NCBI RefSeq assembly: GCF_014257025.1
Contig: NZ_JACMSF010000029.1
Location: 39,071-103,070, forward strand
Direction: 5' to 3'
From: Streptomyces cupreus
Lineage (GTDB): Bacteria > Actinomycetota > Actinomycetes > Streptomycetales > Streptomycetaceae
Length of the DNA stretch: 64,000 nucleotides
Within the stretch, counting starts at the first letter, position 1. Every line of letters starts with the position of its first letter. Below are positions 8,833-17,833 of this stretch, one piece after another. The notes under the pieces are model-generated. The model worked only from the letters and a program-made list of their open reading frames with translations, was not told the DNA's origin and ran no database searches. Position numbers and translations under genes: made by a program.

Positions 8833-9714
8833 TCAGCCGGGCTCGGGAACTGTTCGTCCGGTTCCCCACTGCCGGGTCCGGTACGTGCCCACCAGCCGGC
8901 AGGCGAGGTAGATCGAGAAGGAGATCGTGGTGACGTACGGGCTGATGGGGATGCTGCTGCCCAGGGCCAGCAGGATCCCGCCCTCGATCGAGGCCACGGC
9001 GAAGACGACGCTCAGCGCGGGCAGCAGTACCGGTGAGGCCGTGATGCGGGCCGCGGCGGCCGCCGGGGTGACAAGGAGGGTGAGGACCAGCAGCGCTCCG
9101 ACGATCTGCACGGACAGCGCGACCGCGAGGCCCAGTACGAGCATGAAGGCGAACGACAGCCCGCGGACCGGCACACCTCGCGCCTCGGCCACGTCCGGGT
9201 CGGCGCTGGCGAAGGTGAGCGGCCGCCACATGACCGCCAGCGCCACGAGCACCACGGCCGAGGTGCCGAGCAGCCAGGACATCTGCGGGGTGTCGACGGC
9301 GACGATCTGCCCGGTGAGGATGCCGAACTTGTTCGCCGCGCGGCCCTTGTACAGGGCAAGGAACAGTACGCCCAGTCCCAGGCCGAAGGGCATGAGGGTG
9401 CCGATCACCGAGTTTCGGTCCCGGGCGCGCGAGCCGAGCACACCGATCGCCCCGGCCGCGATCAATGACCCGACAATCGAGCCGCCCACGATGTTCACGC
9501 CCAGCAGCAGCGCGGCCGAGGCGCCAGCGAACGACAGCTCACTGATCCCGTGCACCGCGAACGGCAGGTCCCGCCTGATCACGAAGACCCCCACCAGACC
9601 GCCGACCAGGCCGAGCGCGGCGCCGGCGATCAGGGAGTTGCGGACGAGGGCGAGCAGTTCGCCGTAGTTGTCGAAGCTGAAGATCTGCTGCCAGATCCCG
9701 TCGGCGATCGTCAT
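8833..9714 (-). CDS. znuB: Metal (zinc) ABC transporter permease
   Basis: A 293-aa ABC-3 family permease with eight to nine hydrophobic segments. Motifs include FAVHGISELSFAGASAALLLG and VGALLVLTLLVTPAAAAARIT. It is a paralogue of, not identical to, the permease at 1517-2389. The start ATG at 9714 overlaps the ATPase stop. It is the last gene of the znuA-znuC-znuB order on the minus strand. 239 bp with the Zur box separate it from the next operon. Confidence 0.9.
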   Translation of the reverse strand: MTIADGIWQQIFSFDNYGELLALVRNSLIAGAALGLVGGLVGVFVIRRDLPFAVHGISELSFAGASAALLLGVNIVGGSIVGSLIAAGAIGVLGSRARDRNSVIGTLMPFGLGLGVLFLALYKGRAANKFGILTGQIVAVDTPQMSWLLGTSAVVLVALAVMWRPLTFASADPDVAEARGVPVRGLSFAFMLVLGLAVALSVQIVGALLVLTLLVTPAAAAARITASPVLLPALSVVFAVASIEGGILLALGSSIPISPYVTTISFSIYLACRLVGTYRTRQWGTGRTVPEPG

Positions 9715-10583
9715 GGCCGTACTCCGTGCGGCAGTTCGGGGTGATGCGGCGGCTCGGCCACCTCGTCGGGCACGCCCACGACCGTGATCCGGCCCCGGAC
9801 ACGGACGACGTCGACCTGCGTGCCGTACAACTGGGACATCGCCTCGGAGGTCAGTACCTCGTCCGGAGTACCGACCCGGTAGCTCCCGCGGGCGAGGTAC
9901 AGCACGCGGTCCACGAGCCCCAGGACGGGATTGATCTCGTGGGTCACGAAGACCACGGCTGTGTTGTGCGAGCGGCGCCGGGCGTCCACCAGTTCCGTCA
10001 CAGCCCGCTGGTGGTGCAGGTCGAGGGAGAGCAGCGGCTCGTCGCAGAGCAGGATCCGCGGGTCGGTCGCCATTGCCTGCCCGACACGCACGCGCTGCTG
10101 CTCGCCGCCGGAGAGCAGACCGACCGGGACGTCCGCGTACGCGGCGGCACCCACCGACTCCAGGACCTCATCCACCCGGCGGCGTACGGCGGCCGTGCGC
10201 AGTCGGGGTCCGAAGCCGTGGCCGTCGATGCCGAAGCGGACCAGGTCCCGGGCGCGCAGCATCGCGTGCTCGGACAGCGTCGCCTGCTGCGGGATATAGC
10301 CGATGTGCCGACTGCCCTTGCTCGGCGGACGGCCCAGAACCGTCAGCGTGCCCGCGGACAGCGGCCGTTGCCCCAGCAGAGCACGTACGAAGCTGGTCTT
10401 GCCGGATCCGTTGGGGCCGAGCACGGCCAGGAACTCACCCGGACGTACGTCGAGGTCGAGGTCCTGCCACAGCACGCGCTCGCCGTAGGCCAGGGCCGCG
10501 CCGCGCAGGCTGATCACCGCGGCGTCCGCGCCACGGTCCGGGTCCTCGGTCCTGCTCTCGCGGGCGCGGGGCAAGGAGGCCAC
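9711..10583 (-). CDS. znuC: Metal (zinc) ABC transporter ATP-binding protein
   Basis: A 290-aa ABC ATPase with Walker A GPNGSGKTS, Q-loop YIPQQATLSEHA, signature LLSGGEQQRVRV, Walker B ILLCDEPLLSLD and H-loop VTHEINPV. The GTG start at 10583 leaves a 23-residue hydrophilic N-terminus before the first strand (VISLRGAALAYG). The start is therefore not certain. It is a cytoplasmic partner of the permease at 8833-9714 and the binding protein at 10595-11536. Confidence 0.9.
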   Translation of the reverse strand: MASLPRARESRTEDPDRGADAAVISLRGAALAYGERVLWQDLDLDVRPGEFLAVLGPNGSGKTSFVRALLGQRPLSAGTLTVLGRPPSKGSRHIGYIPQQATLSEHAMLRARDLVRFGIDGHGFGPRLRTAAVRRRVDEVLESVGAAAYADVPVGLLSGGEQQRVRVGQAMATDPRILLCDEPLLSLDLHHQRAVTELVDARRRSHNTAVVFVTHEINPVLGLVDRVLYLARGSYRVGTPDEVLTSEAMSQLYGTQVDVVRVRGRITVVGVPDEVAEPPHHPELPHGVRP

Positions 10584-10594
10584 GGTGGGCTACC

Positions 10595-11536
10595 TCACTT
10601 GTCCAGCGCGCTCGCGAGCGCGTCGACGTTGGCGGTCATCCAGCCGAGGTAGTCCTTGCCCTCAGGCAGCGTCTCAGTCACGGCAACGACGGGAATTCCG
10701 GCGCCCTCGGCCGCCTGCTCGACCTTCTCGGTCTGCGGACCGGAGGTCTGCTCGTTGTAGACCAGCGCCTTGACCTTCTTGCCGGTGAACAGCGCCAGCG
10801 TCTCTTGCAGGGTCCTCGGAGAGACGTCGTCGCCTTCCTCGATGGCCTCGCTGAACTCCTCGGGCGTCGCATTCTCGAGCCCGCTCGCCTCGACCATGTA
10901 CAGCGGCACGGGCTCGGTGATGGCCACTTCCTCGCCGCCGTGGTCGGTCTTGATCCGGGCTTCCTTCTCCTCCAGCGGTTTCAGCTTCGCCTTGAAGTCG
11001 TCCGCGTTCTTGGTGAAGGTGGCGGCGTCGTCCGGGTCGGCCTTGCCCAGGGCGGCGGCGATGCTGTCCGCCACCTTGCTGATCGTGGGGAAGTCGTACC
11101 AGACATGCTCGTTGAGCTCCCCGCCTGCCGGGGCGGTCTTACCGGAGACCTTGACCGCGTTGATCACCTCGGCGGAGGAGTTGTCGCTGCTCTTCAGCAT
11201 GCGGTCGATGAAGTCGTCGTAGCCACCGCCGTTTTCGACGACGACCTTGGCCTTGGACAGCGCCAACTGGTTCTGGGTGTTGGCCTCGTAGGAGTGCGGG
11301 TCCTGGTCGGGGTCACTGATGATCGACGTGACCTTCACCTTCCCGCCGCCTATCTGCTCGACGATGTCGCCGTAGACGTTCGTCGAGGCCACCACCGGGA
11401 TGGCGGACGAGGAAGTGGGGCCCTGCGAGGCATCGGTGCCGCTCGCGGAGTCGGACGAGTTACCGCAGCCGGCCAGGAAGAGCAGGGAGGCGCTGGTTAT
11501 CAGCGGCGCCAGACGTCGGGACGAGGACGCACGCAT
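10595..11536 (-). CDS. znuA: Metal-binding lipoprotein (ZnuA/cluster A-I SBP)
   Basis: A 313-aa lipoprotein with lipobox LLFLAGC at about residue 24, then a Ser/Thr-rich linker. Candidate ligands are His in QDPHSYEA, His in LNEHVWYDFP, Glu in AITEPVPLYM (where many ZnuA proteins have His) and Asn/Glu in VYNEQTSG. There is no histidine-rich loop. The altered third ligand leaves zinc versus manganese open. It is the first gene of the znuACB operon. Zinc is inferred from the neighbours. Confidence 0.85.
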   Translation of the reverse strand: MRASSSRRLAPLITSASLLFLAGCGNSSDSASGTDASQGPTSSSAIPVVASTNVYGDIVEQIGGGKVKVTSIISDPDQDPHSYEANTQNQLALSKAKVVVENGGGYDDFIDRMLKSSDNSSAEVINAVKVSGKTAPAGGELNEHVWYDFPTISKVADSIAAALGKADPDDAATFTKNADDFKAKLKPLEEKEARIKTDHGGEEVAITEPVPLYMVEASGLENATPEEFSEAIEEGDDVSPRTLQETLALFTGKKVKALVYNEQTSGPQTEKVEQAAEGAGIPVVAVTETLPEGKDYLGWMTANVDALASALDK

Positions 11537-11782
11537 GGAGGATCCCTCCGCAGCAAGGTGAGTTGTCCGCCGAGCTCAGCCTGTCCCGGCTTCGGCACAC
11601 GGATATCAAGACCATCTTTCGGTCATCCGATATGGAAATCCTTACCAAGAACTTAACTCGCGTCGGCGCGGCCTGCGCGGCCACGGGCGTGGTTCAGAAC
11701 GACTGGTGCGCGATGTTTGCCACGGGGCGAGAATGGACTTACCGCGTCGAAGACGGTCGAAGCCGTTCCGCGGAAGGAGACC

Positions 11783-12097
11783 ATGATGCATCCCGCCGCT
11801 TTTGCGGGTGCGGTCGTGGGCCGCATCACGCATTACGCCCTGTCCGGAACCGCCGGCGTACTGGTCCTGCGGGGAGTCGCCAAGGCCGCGCCCAAGGCGA
11901 AACCCGCGGCCCGCAGGCTTCTGGTCAGCGGCATCGCCGGCGGCATCACCACGGGACGATGGCTCGGAGAGGCTACCGAGGAGGCCCGCCTGAGGGCAGG
12001 AGACCTGCTGGCGGAGGCCCGGGAGCAGATGGGTGAGGAGGCGCCGCCGCCCTCGGCGGTCGGTGTCGAGGGGCACGACCACGACCACGAGCACTGA
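11783..12097 (+). CDS. DUF1490 / PacL-type metal chaperone of the P-ATPase
   Basis: A 104-aa protein whose ATG at 11783 follows AAGGAGA. An N-terminal hydrophobic, glycine-rich segment (VVGRITHYALSGTAGVLVL) and a basic region are followed by an acidic helix and a C-terminal GHDHDHEH. In mycobacteria, DUF1490 proteins (PacL1/Rv3269) sit beside CtpC, carry a similar terminal Asp/His zinc-binding motif and support the pump. The gene order here is the same, and the P-ATPase lies directly downstream. Confidence 0.85.
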   Translation: MMHPAAFAGAVVGRITHYALSGTAGVLVLRGVAKAAPKAKPAARRLLVSGIAGGITTGRWLGEATEEARLRAGDLLAEAREQMGEEAPPPSAVGVEGHDHDHEH

Positions 12098-12307
12098 GAG
12101 GCGAATGGCCATGTCCGGCCCGTCCGCACCCGGCGGCGTTCCCGTACCCGGCCTCGGCTCCGCCCCCGCTCGTCCGCCGTCGCGGGCCGCATACGGCTGA
12201 CGGTTCCCTGGCTGCGGGCCCGGCCCGGTTGCGCCGGGCTCGTCGACGAGCGGTTCACCGACCTGCCGGGCTTTCGGGCACTGCGCATCTTCCCGCGCAC
12301 CGGTGCC

Positions 12308-14338
12308 GTGATCGTCTGGGTACGGCCCGACCTCCTTGACATCGACCGGCTGGTCGCCGCCCTGGAGGAAGCGCCGCCGCCAGGGGTGCCCGCCCGGGCC
12401 AGCCGGTCCGTACCCGACTCCTCCACTGGCGAGGTCGCGCGGCTGGTGGTCGGCGGGGCGGTGCTCGCCCTGGTGGGCCTGCGACGCCTGCTCGGCCGGC
12501 CTCCGTGGACCCCGGCGGGCTCGGCAGGATTCCTCGGAGCGGTCACCGTCTTCACCGGGCTGCCCTTCTTCCGCGGCGCCGCACGCACCCTCGGCGGCAG
12601 ACGCCACGCCGGCACCGACCTGCTGGTGACCACGGCGACCGTGATCTCCCTCGTGCTGCGCGAGAACGTGGTCGCGCTCATGGTGCTGTGGCTGCTCAAC
12701 ATCGGTGAGTTCCTGCAGGCCATCACCCTGCGGCGAACCCGGCGCGCCATCGAGGAGTTGCTCTCCATCGGCGAGGAGCGGGTCTGGCTGGTCCGCGACG
12801 GCGTGGAGGTGGAGGTCGACCTCACGGAGGTCAGGGCCGGGGACGTGGTCGCGGTCTACGAACACCACCGCATCCCCGTCGACGGCACCGCCGAGTCCGG
12901 CGAGGCACTGGTCGACCAGGCGGCCATCACCGGCGAGGCGCTCCCGGTGTACGTGCAGCCCGGCAGCGAGGTGTACGCGGGCACCCTCGTCTCCACCGGC
13001 TCCCTGACCGTGCGGGCCACCTCGGTCGGGCAGGACACGGTCGTCGGGCGGATCATCAGCCGGGTCGAGGAGGCGCAGGCCGACCGGGCTCCGATCCAGA
13101 CCGTCGCCGCCGCCTTCACCCGCCGCTTCGTGCCCGTCTCGTTCGCCCTCGCCGGGGTCACGTACGTGCTGACCCGGGACGCGCGTCGGGCGATGACGAT
13201 GCTGCTGATCGCCTGCCCGTGTGCCGCGGGCCTGGCCACCCCGACCGCGATCAGCGCGGCCATCGGCAACGGCGCCCGCCGCGGCACCCTCATCAAGGGC
13301 GGCACCCACCTCGAAGGCATCGGCCGCGTCACCGCCGTCGTCTTCGACAAGACCGGCACCCTCACCCTCGGCCGCCCCCTCGTCACCAGCGTGGTGACCC
13401 TCGACGAGACGGTCACCGCCGACCAGGTGCTGAGCCTCGCGGCCTCCGGCGAACTGCACGCACGCCACCCGCTCGCCGAAGCCATCGTCCGGCGCACCGA
13501 GGAACAGCACCTGCACATCCCCATCCACCAAGCCTGCGAGGTCGTCCTCGGCATGGGCGTACGCGCCGAACTCGACGGCAGCCGCCTGCTGGTGGGAAGC
13601 CCCGCCCTGCTGCGCCGCCACGGCCTGGAACTCTCCGAGGTCGCCCGGGACTGGACGAGCCGCCTGCGCGCCGCTGGCGAGACCGTCATCTGCCTCGCCC
13701 ACGATGACAGGCTGATCGGCATGCTCGGCCTGTCCGACGCCGTACGCGGCGGAGCCGACACCGTCGTCCGCCAGCTGACCGACCTCGGCGTCACCCGCAT
13801 CGTGCTGCTCACCGGCGACGCACCCGAGACCGCCCAGGCCGTCGCCGACACCCTCGGCATCACCGAGGTCCACGCCCACGCACTGCCCGAGGCCAAACTC
13901 CAGCTGATACGCGACCTCCAGACAGACGGCCACAGCGTCGCCATGGTCGGCGACGGCACCAACGACGCCCCCGCCCTGGCGCTCGCCGACGTCGGCATCG
14001 TCATGGGCGCCCACTCCTCCCACGTCGCCCTGGAGACCGCCGACATCGCCCTGGCCGGAAACGACCTGCGTAACGTCGCCGCCGCCGTCGAACTCAGCCG
14101 GCACACCCTGCGCGTCGTACGGCAGAACTACACCCTCTCCATCGGCGTCAACCTCGCCGGCCTCATCGCCGGCGCCGGCGGCTCCATCAACCCCGTCCTG
14201 GCCGCCCTGCTCCACAACACCAGCAGCATCGCCGTGGTCGCCAACTCCGCCCGACTCGTAAGACACACCCCCCACCTGCCGAGCGACACCACCGCGCGAC
14301 TGCGGGCCGCACCACTGGAGGAACGGCGCGTGCGCTGA
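12308..14338 (+). CDS. ctpC: CtpC-like P1B-type metal-exporting ATPase
   Basis: At least 676 aa. Visible motifs are actuator TGEA (nt ~12927), ion-site CPCAAG (nt ~13213), phosphorylation site DKTGTLT (nt ~13345), the HP motif RHPLAEAI (nt ~13460) and hinge GDGTNDAP (nt ~13945). It is an inner-membrane zinc/manganese exporter of the CtpC class. The N-terminal HMA-like segment looks coded further upstream (nt ~12180-12307, reading GRIRLTVPWLRARPG). That frame has no ATG/GTG/TTG after the preceding stop. The natural-looking ATG at 12105 is in another frame and stops at 12198. The 5' end is therefore either frameshifted or the protein starts at GTG 12308 without that domain. Confidence 0.85.
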   Translation: MIVWVRPDLLDIDRLVAALEEAPPPGVPARASRSVPDSSTGEVARLVVGGAVLALVGLRRLLGRPPWTPAGSAGFLGAVTVFTGLPFFRGAARTLGGRRHAGTDLLVTTATVISLVLRENVVALMVLWLLNIGEFLQAITLRRTRRAIEELLSIGEERVWLVRDGVEVEVDLTEVRAGDVVAVYEHHRIPVDGTAESGEALVDQAAITGEALPVYVQPGSEVYAGTLVSTGSLTVRATSVGQDTVVGRIISRVEEAQADRAPIQTVAAAFTRRFVPVSFALAGVTYVLTRDARRAMTMLLIACPCAAGLATPTAISAAIGNGARRGTLIKGGTHLEGIGRVTAVVFDKTGTLTLGRPLVTSVVTLDETVTADQVLSLAASGELHARHPLAEAIVRRTEEQHLHIPIHQACEVVLGMGVRAELDGSRLLVGSPALLRRHGLELSEVARDWTSRLRAAGETVICLAHDDRLIGMLGLSDAVRGGADTVVRQLTDLGVTRIVLLTGDAPETAQAVADTLGITEVHAHALPEAKLQLIRDLQTDGHSVAMVGDGTNDAPALALADVGIVMGAHSSHVALETADIALAGNDLRNVAAAVELSRHTLRVVRQNYTLSIGVNLAGLIAGAGGSINPVLAALLHNTSSIAVVANSARLVRHTPHLPSDTTARLRAAPLEERRVR

Positions 14339-14569
14339 TCCGAGCACGCCCTCGGCCCGACGAGCCCATCCGCAGGATGGACAACCTGCACTCCGACACC
14401 GGCTACCCGTCGAAGCCCCCCACCGGACCGGCCCCCTCCGTGTCGCGGACAGCCGACGCCTTCCCCCCTCGTCGGCCTGAGTTTCGCTGCCCCTCCCCGG
14501 AACCACCCCCTCGGTCAGGCGGCCCTACTCGCATCCCCACCCACACATGAGCTATCGTTCATATGGATA

Positions 14570-14584
14570 TGGGTTTCATTTTCA
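14570..14584 (+). promoter_or_regulatory. Candidate Zur box upstream of zur
   Basis: TGGGTTTCATTTTCA lies 41 bp before the Zur start. The right half (ATTTTCA) matches the Zur consensus exactly and the left half is degenerate. It would allow autoregulation. It is weaker than the box at 8642. Confidence 0.45.
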
Positions 14585-14625
14585 TCTAGCCTGGATTTGG
14601 TGCGGCACTAGGGGGTGAACGTGGT

Positions 14626-15036
14626 GTGAGCGACCTGACGACCCAACAGCGGCCCACCCGGCAGCGCTCGGCCCTTCTGGAAGCTCTTGCGAACTGTCAC
14701 GACTTCATCTCCGCGCAGGATCTGCACGCGCGCATGACCGCCGAAGGCACACGGATCGGCCTGACCACCGTGTACCGAGGACTGCGTGACCTGGAGGCCG
14801 CGGACGCGGTCGATGTCATCCAAGCCAGCGCCGGTGAACGGCTTTACAGATGGCGGCCCGGCGACAGCCACCGCCACTACCTGATCTGTCGCGCCTGCGG
14901 CAGCAGCCGGCCGGTGGACTCCGAGGTCGTCGAGGAGTGGGCCGGACGGATCGCCTCCGACTCCGGATTCGCCGCGGTGGAGCACACCGTCGAACTCACC
15001 GGCGTCTGCGCCGGATGCCAACCCGCCACCGAGTGA
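14626..15036 (+). CDS. zur: Fur-family zinc uptake regulator
   Basis: A 136-aa Fur-family repressor starting at GTG 14626. A winged helix (about residues 10-80, RIGLTTVYRGLRDLE) is followed by the metal-binding domain: HRHYLICRACG (CxxC) and VCAGCQP (CxxC, structural zinc). The regulatory-site histidines lie in DSHRHYL and near VEHTVE. Placement between zinc export/import genes, with a Zur box upstream, makes Zur far more likely than Fur or Nur. It heads an operon-like run to 18197. Confidence 0.88.
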   Translation: MSDLTTQQRPTRQRSALLEALANCHDFISAQDLHARMTAEGTRIGLTTVYRGLRDLEAADAVDVIQASAGERLYRWRPGDSHRHYLICRACGSSRPVDSEVVEEWAGRIASDSGFAAVEHTVELTGVCAGCQPATE

Positions 15037-15050
15037 GGAGAACTGCCGCC

Positions 15051-15332
15051 ATGCCCCTGGGATTCGGGCCGGGAAACCCCGCCGCACCAAGCCCGCACCT
15101 GCGCGAGCTGAAGGAAACCGTGCGCACCCTGCTGGACCTCGACGACGACACCGCCGTCATGATCCGCCAACTCGCCTGCACCGAACCGGGCTGCCCGCCC
15201 CTGGAGACGGTCGTCGCCGTCCTGCCGATGAACGGGCCGGCCCGCCGCTGGACCCTGCACCAACCCACCGACAAAGTCACCGAGGACGACCTCAAGTCCG
15301 CCCTGCTCACCTCCGCACCCGAAGGAGCCTGA
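15051..15332 (+). CDS. Small conserved protein of the zur-cobW operon
   Basis: A 93-aa protein of unknown function. The visible core is MIRQLACTEPGCPPLETVVAVL followed by WTLHQPTDKVTEDDL. A CxxxxC pair with GCPP suggests a redox or metal site. I recall similar small proteins beside CobW GTPases but cannot name a family. It starts 14 bp after zur and ends 5 bp before cobW, so co-expression is likely. Confidence 0.7.
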   Translation: MPLGFGPGNPAAPSPHLRELKETVRTLLDLDDDTAVMIRQLACTEPGCPPLETVVAVLPMNGPARRWTLHQPTDKVTEDDLKSALLTSAPEGA

Positions 15333-15337
15333 CCCCG

Positions 15338-16359
15338 ATGACGACAACCGAAGCAACCGCGACGGACGCGCCTCGCGACGAGCGAGTACCCGTCACCGTC
15401 CTGACCGGCTTCCTCGGCTCGGGCAAGACCACCCTCCTCAACCGCATCCTCACCGAGCACCACGGGATGCGGATCGCCGTCATCGAGAACGAGTTCGGCG
15501 AGATCGGCATCGACGACGCCCTCGTCCTCGACGCCGAAGAAGAGATCTTCGAGATGAACAACGGCTGCATCTGCTGCACCGTCTCATCCGCATCCTGGGC
15601 GCCCTGATGCGCCGCCGGGAGAAGTTCGACCACATCCTCATCGAGACCACCGGCCTGGCCGACCCCGCCCCCGTCGCACAGACCTTCTTCATGGACGACG
15701 AGATCGCCGCTCAACTGCGCCTGGACGCCATCATCACCCTCGTCGACGCCGCTCATGTGCTGCAGCACCTCAACGAGGTGAAGCCGGAGGGTGTGGAGAA
15801 CGAGGCGGTCGAGCAGATCGCCTTCGCCGACCGAATCGTGCTCAACAAGACCGACCTGGTGGACGAGACCACCATCGCCGAGGTCGAGGCACGCGTGAAG
15901 GCCATCAATGCACCCGTGCAGATCCTGCGCGCCCGCAACGCCGAGGTCGACCTGAAGCAGATCCTCGACGTGGGCGCCTTCGACCTCGACCGGGTCCTCA
16001 AAGACGACCCGTCCTTCCTCACCGAGACCGAGCACCAGCACGACACCACCGTCACCTCCGTCGGCATCGAACTCGACGGCGAGGTCGACGACGCCCGCCT
16101 CAATGCCTGGCTGGGCAACCTGCTGCGCACCAAGGGCGCCGACATCTTCCGCTCCAAGGGCATCCTCGCGATCGCCGGTTCGAGCAGGCAGTACGTCTTC
16201 CAGGGCGTCCACATGCTGCTGATGGGCGAGGAGGGTGCCCAGTGGCGAGCCGGCGAGCCGCACCGCAACCGGCTGGTCTTCATCGGCCGCAACCTCGACC
16301 GCGACGAGCTGGAGCGCGGCTTCGCCGACTGCCTGGCCACGGCGGGAGCCGCCGCGTGA
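15338..16359 (+). pseudogene. CobW-family GTPase (metal chaperone), frameshifted
   Basis: Two frames together make one CobW/ZNG1-type G3E GTPase. Frame 1 (15338-15607) has Walker A GFLGSGKTTLL, ENEFGEIGID and the metal motif GCICCT, then runs into a stop. Frame 2 (from ATG 15607) resumes at MRRREKFDHILIETTGLADP, with NKTDLVD and the C-terminal CobW domain. Between GCICCTV and RILGAL the usual codons are short by about 10 nt near 15580, which shifts the frame. The stop and restart overlap (TGATG), so coupled translation of two halves is formally possible. Loss of function is likelier. Confidence 0.8.
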
Positions 16360-17399
16360 GCATCACCGCACCCGACCAGGCACTGACCGTCGCCTGGGAG
16401 ATCACCATCGACGACGCACCCGTCGCGCTCAGCGCGCGCGGTGACCTGGTGGCCGTCGCCGGAGCCGAGGGCACGGTCCGCGTCCTCGATGCCGCGATGG
16501 GCGCCGAGATGGGAGCACTCGACCTGCCCGGCGGCGCCCTGAAAAGTCACCTGTCCCCCACCGCCCGGCACTTGGCGGTCACCGGGCCCATGGGGTACGC
16601 GCTGTGGCGGCGCTCGGACGGCCGCACCGTCGTACGCGAATCCGGCGCCTGGTCCTCCTCCGCCGCCTGGGCCAACGACGAACGGGTGGCCATCGCCTCC
16701 GGACGCACGGCGCTCGTACTCGACGCCGACGGCGAGGAGTTGTGGCGTACGGAACCTGCCGCGTCCACCGTCACCGACCTCGCCTGGCTGCGCCGGGGGC
16801 GGCGGCTGGCCGTGGCGGCATACGGGGCCGTGCGCGGCCACGAGAGGCACACCGCCCAGCCCGTCGTCACCTATCCCTACATCGGCTCGCACCTCGCGCT
16901 CGCCGTCGCCCCGACCGAGAAGTGGATCTGCAGCGGCAACCAGGACGCCTCCATCCACTGTGCCAAGCCTCCCCGCACCCGGGACGGCAGCGAACTGACC
17001 ATGTCCGGCTACCCGGAGAAGGTCTCTCGCCTCGCCTTCGACGACACCGGCTTCTGGCTCGCCGCCGACGGCGCCCCCGACCTGACGGTCTGGGACTTCT
17101 CCGGCAAGGGTCCGGCCGGCACCGCGCCACGCCAGCTCCGCCGCCACGAGACGATCACCGCGCTCGCCTGGCGGCCCGGCCCTGCCGGGCACCTCGCCAG
17201 CGGCGGTCACGACGGCACGGTCGCACTGTGGTACGCCACCGCCGGACAGCCCGCCAACCGGCTGCGCCCGGTGCGCACGCTGCACGACGTCGACTCTGCC
17301 GTCGCCGCGCTGGCCTGGGCCGGACCGCACCTGCTGATCACCGCCCACCGCGACGGCCGCGTCCGGGCCTACGGCCTGCCCTCGCGGACGGCGCTGTGA
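16356..17399 (+). CDS. WD40-repeat beta-propeller protein
   Basis: A 347-aa protein without signal peptide. The GTG start at 16356 overlaps the cobW stop (GTGA). Repeats of about 40 residues end in hydrophobic/WD-like strands: VRVLDAAMG, YALWRRSDG, LTVWDFSGKG, ASGGHDGTVALWYA and HRDGRVRAYG. Such propellers scaffold protein-protein contacts. The position between a CobW GTPase and a ferredoxin suggests a metal-trafficking complex, which is inference only. Confidence 0.8.
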   Translation: MSITAPDQALTVAWEITIDDAPVALSARGDLVAVAGAEGTVRVLDAAMGAEMGALDLPGGALKSHLSPTARHLAVTGPMGYALWRRSDGRTVVRESGAWSSSAAWANDERVAIASGRTALVLDADGEELWRTEPAASTVTDLAWLRRGRRLAVAAYGAVRGHERHTAQPVVTYPYIGSHLALAVAPTEKWICSGNQDASIHCAKPPRTRDGSELTMSGYPEKVSRLAFDDTGFWLAADGAPDLTVWDFSGKGPAGTAPRQLRRHETITALAWRPGPAGHLASGGHDGTVALWYATAGQPANRLRPVRTLHDVDSAVAALAWAGPHLLITAHRDGRVRAYGLPSRTAL

Positions 17400-17833
17400 A
17401 CCGCCGTACGCCGCCGACCCCCACCTCCACTGCCCGTACGGTGTCGATCGGCGGCGCGGCCAACCGTCCGTGCACGCTGGTCGTCTGCCGGGGCTGCTGC
17501 TGCGGCAACCCCCGCAAGCACCCCGGCACCGACCACGCCTGGCAACTGGACCGGCTGCGCGCCGCCGCGGCCGAGCACGGCTTCCAGGTCCGTACGACGG
17601 ACTGCCTCGGCCCCTGCGACCAGGCCAACGTCATCGTCGTCCAGCCCTCCGCCGCCGGACGCCGGGCCGGTGGCCGGGCGACCTGGATCGGCTTCGCCAT
17701 GGACGACGACTGCACGGACGATGTCCTGCGTTGGGCGGCGGACGGCGGCCCCGGGATGGCGAAGCCCCCGGCCACACTGGAACTGCAGTTCATCCGCCCA
17801 CCGCGCGAGGCCCGGCTCCGTGCACGCCGGTGA
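17396..17833 (+). CDS. Thioredoxin-like [2Fe-2S] ferredoxin
   Basis: A 145-aa protein with GTG start overlapping the WD40 stop. Cysteines fit the thioredoxin-fold [2Fe-2S] ferredoxin pattern: VVCRGCCCGNP near residue 27 and DCLGPCDQANV near residue 66. An acidic segment (MDDDCTDDVLRW) and a basic tail follow. It could be an electron carrier or metal-binding partner of the CobW/WD40 proteins; no redox partner is visible. Confidence 0.75.
   Translation: MNRRTPPTPTSTARTVSIGGAANRPCTLVVCRGCCCGNPRKHPGTDHAWQLDRLRAAAAEHGFQVRTTDCLGPCDQANVIVVQPSAAGRRAGGRATWIGFAMDDDCTDDVLRWAADGGPGMAKPPATLELQFIRPPREARLRARR

Noticed and set aside
11560..11660. Zur box upstream of znuA
   Set aside because: The best 15-mer (TGGAAATCCTTACCA) matches the consensus at only about ten positions. 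Not enough to call, although regulation by Zur would make sense.
11642..14506. A 954-codon minus-strand frame opposite the P-ATPase
   Set aside because: Antisense to clear P-ATPase motifs; composition (Gly/Asp/Val repeats) is typical of reversed high-GC coding DNA.
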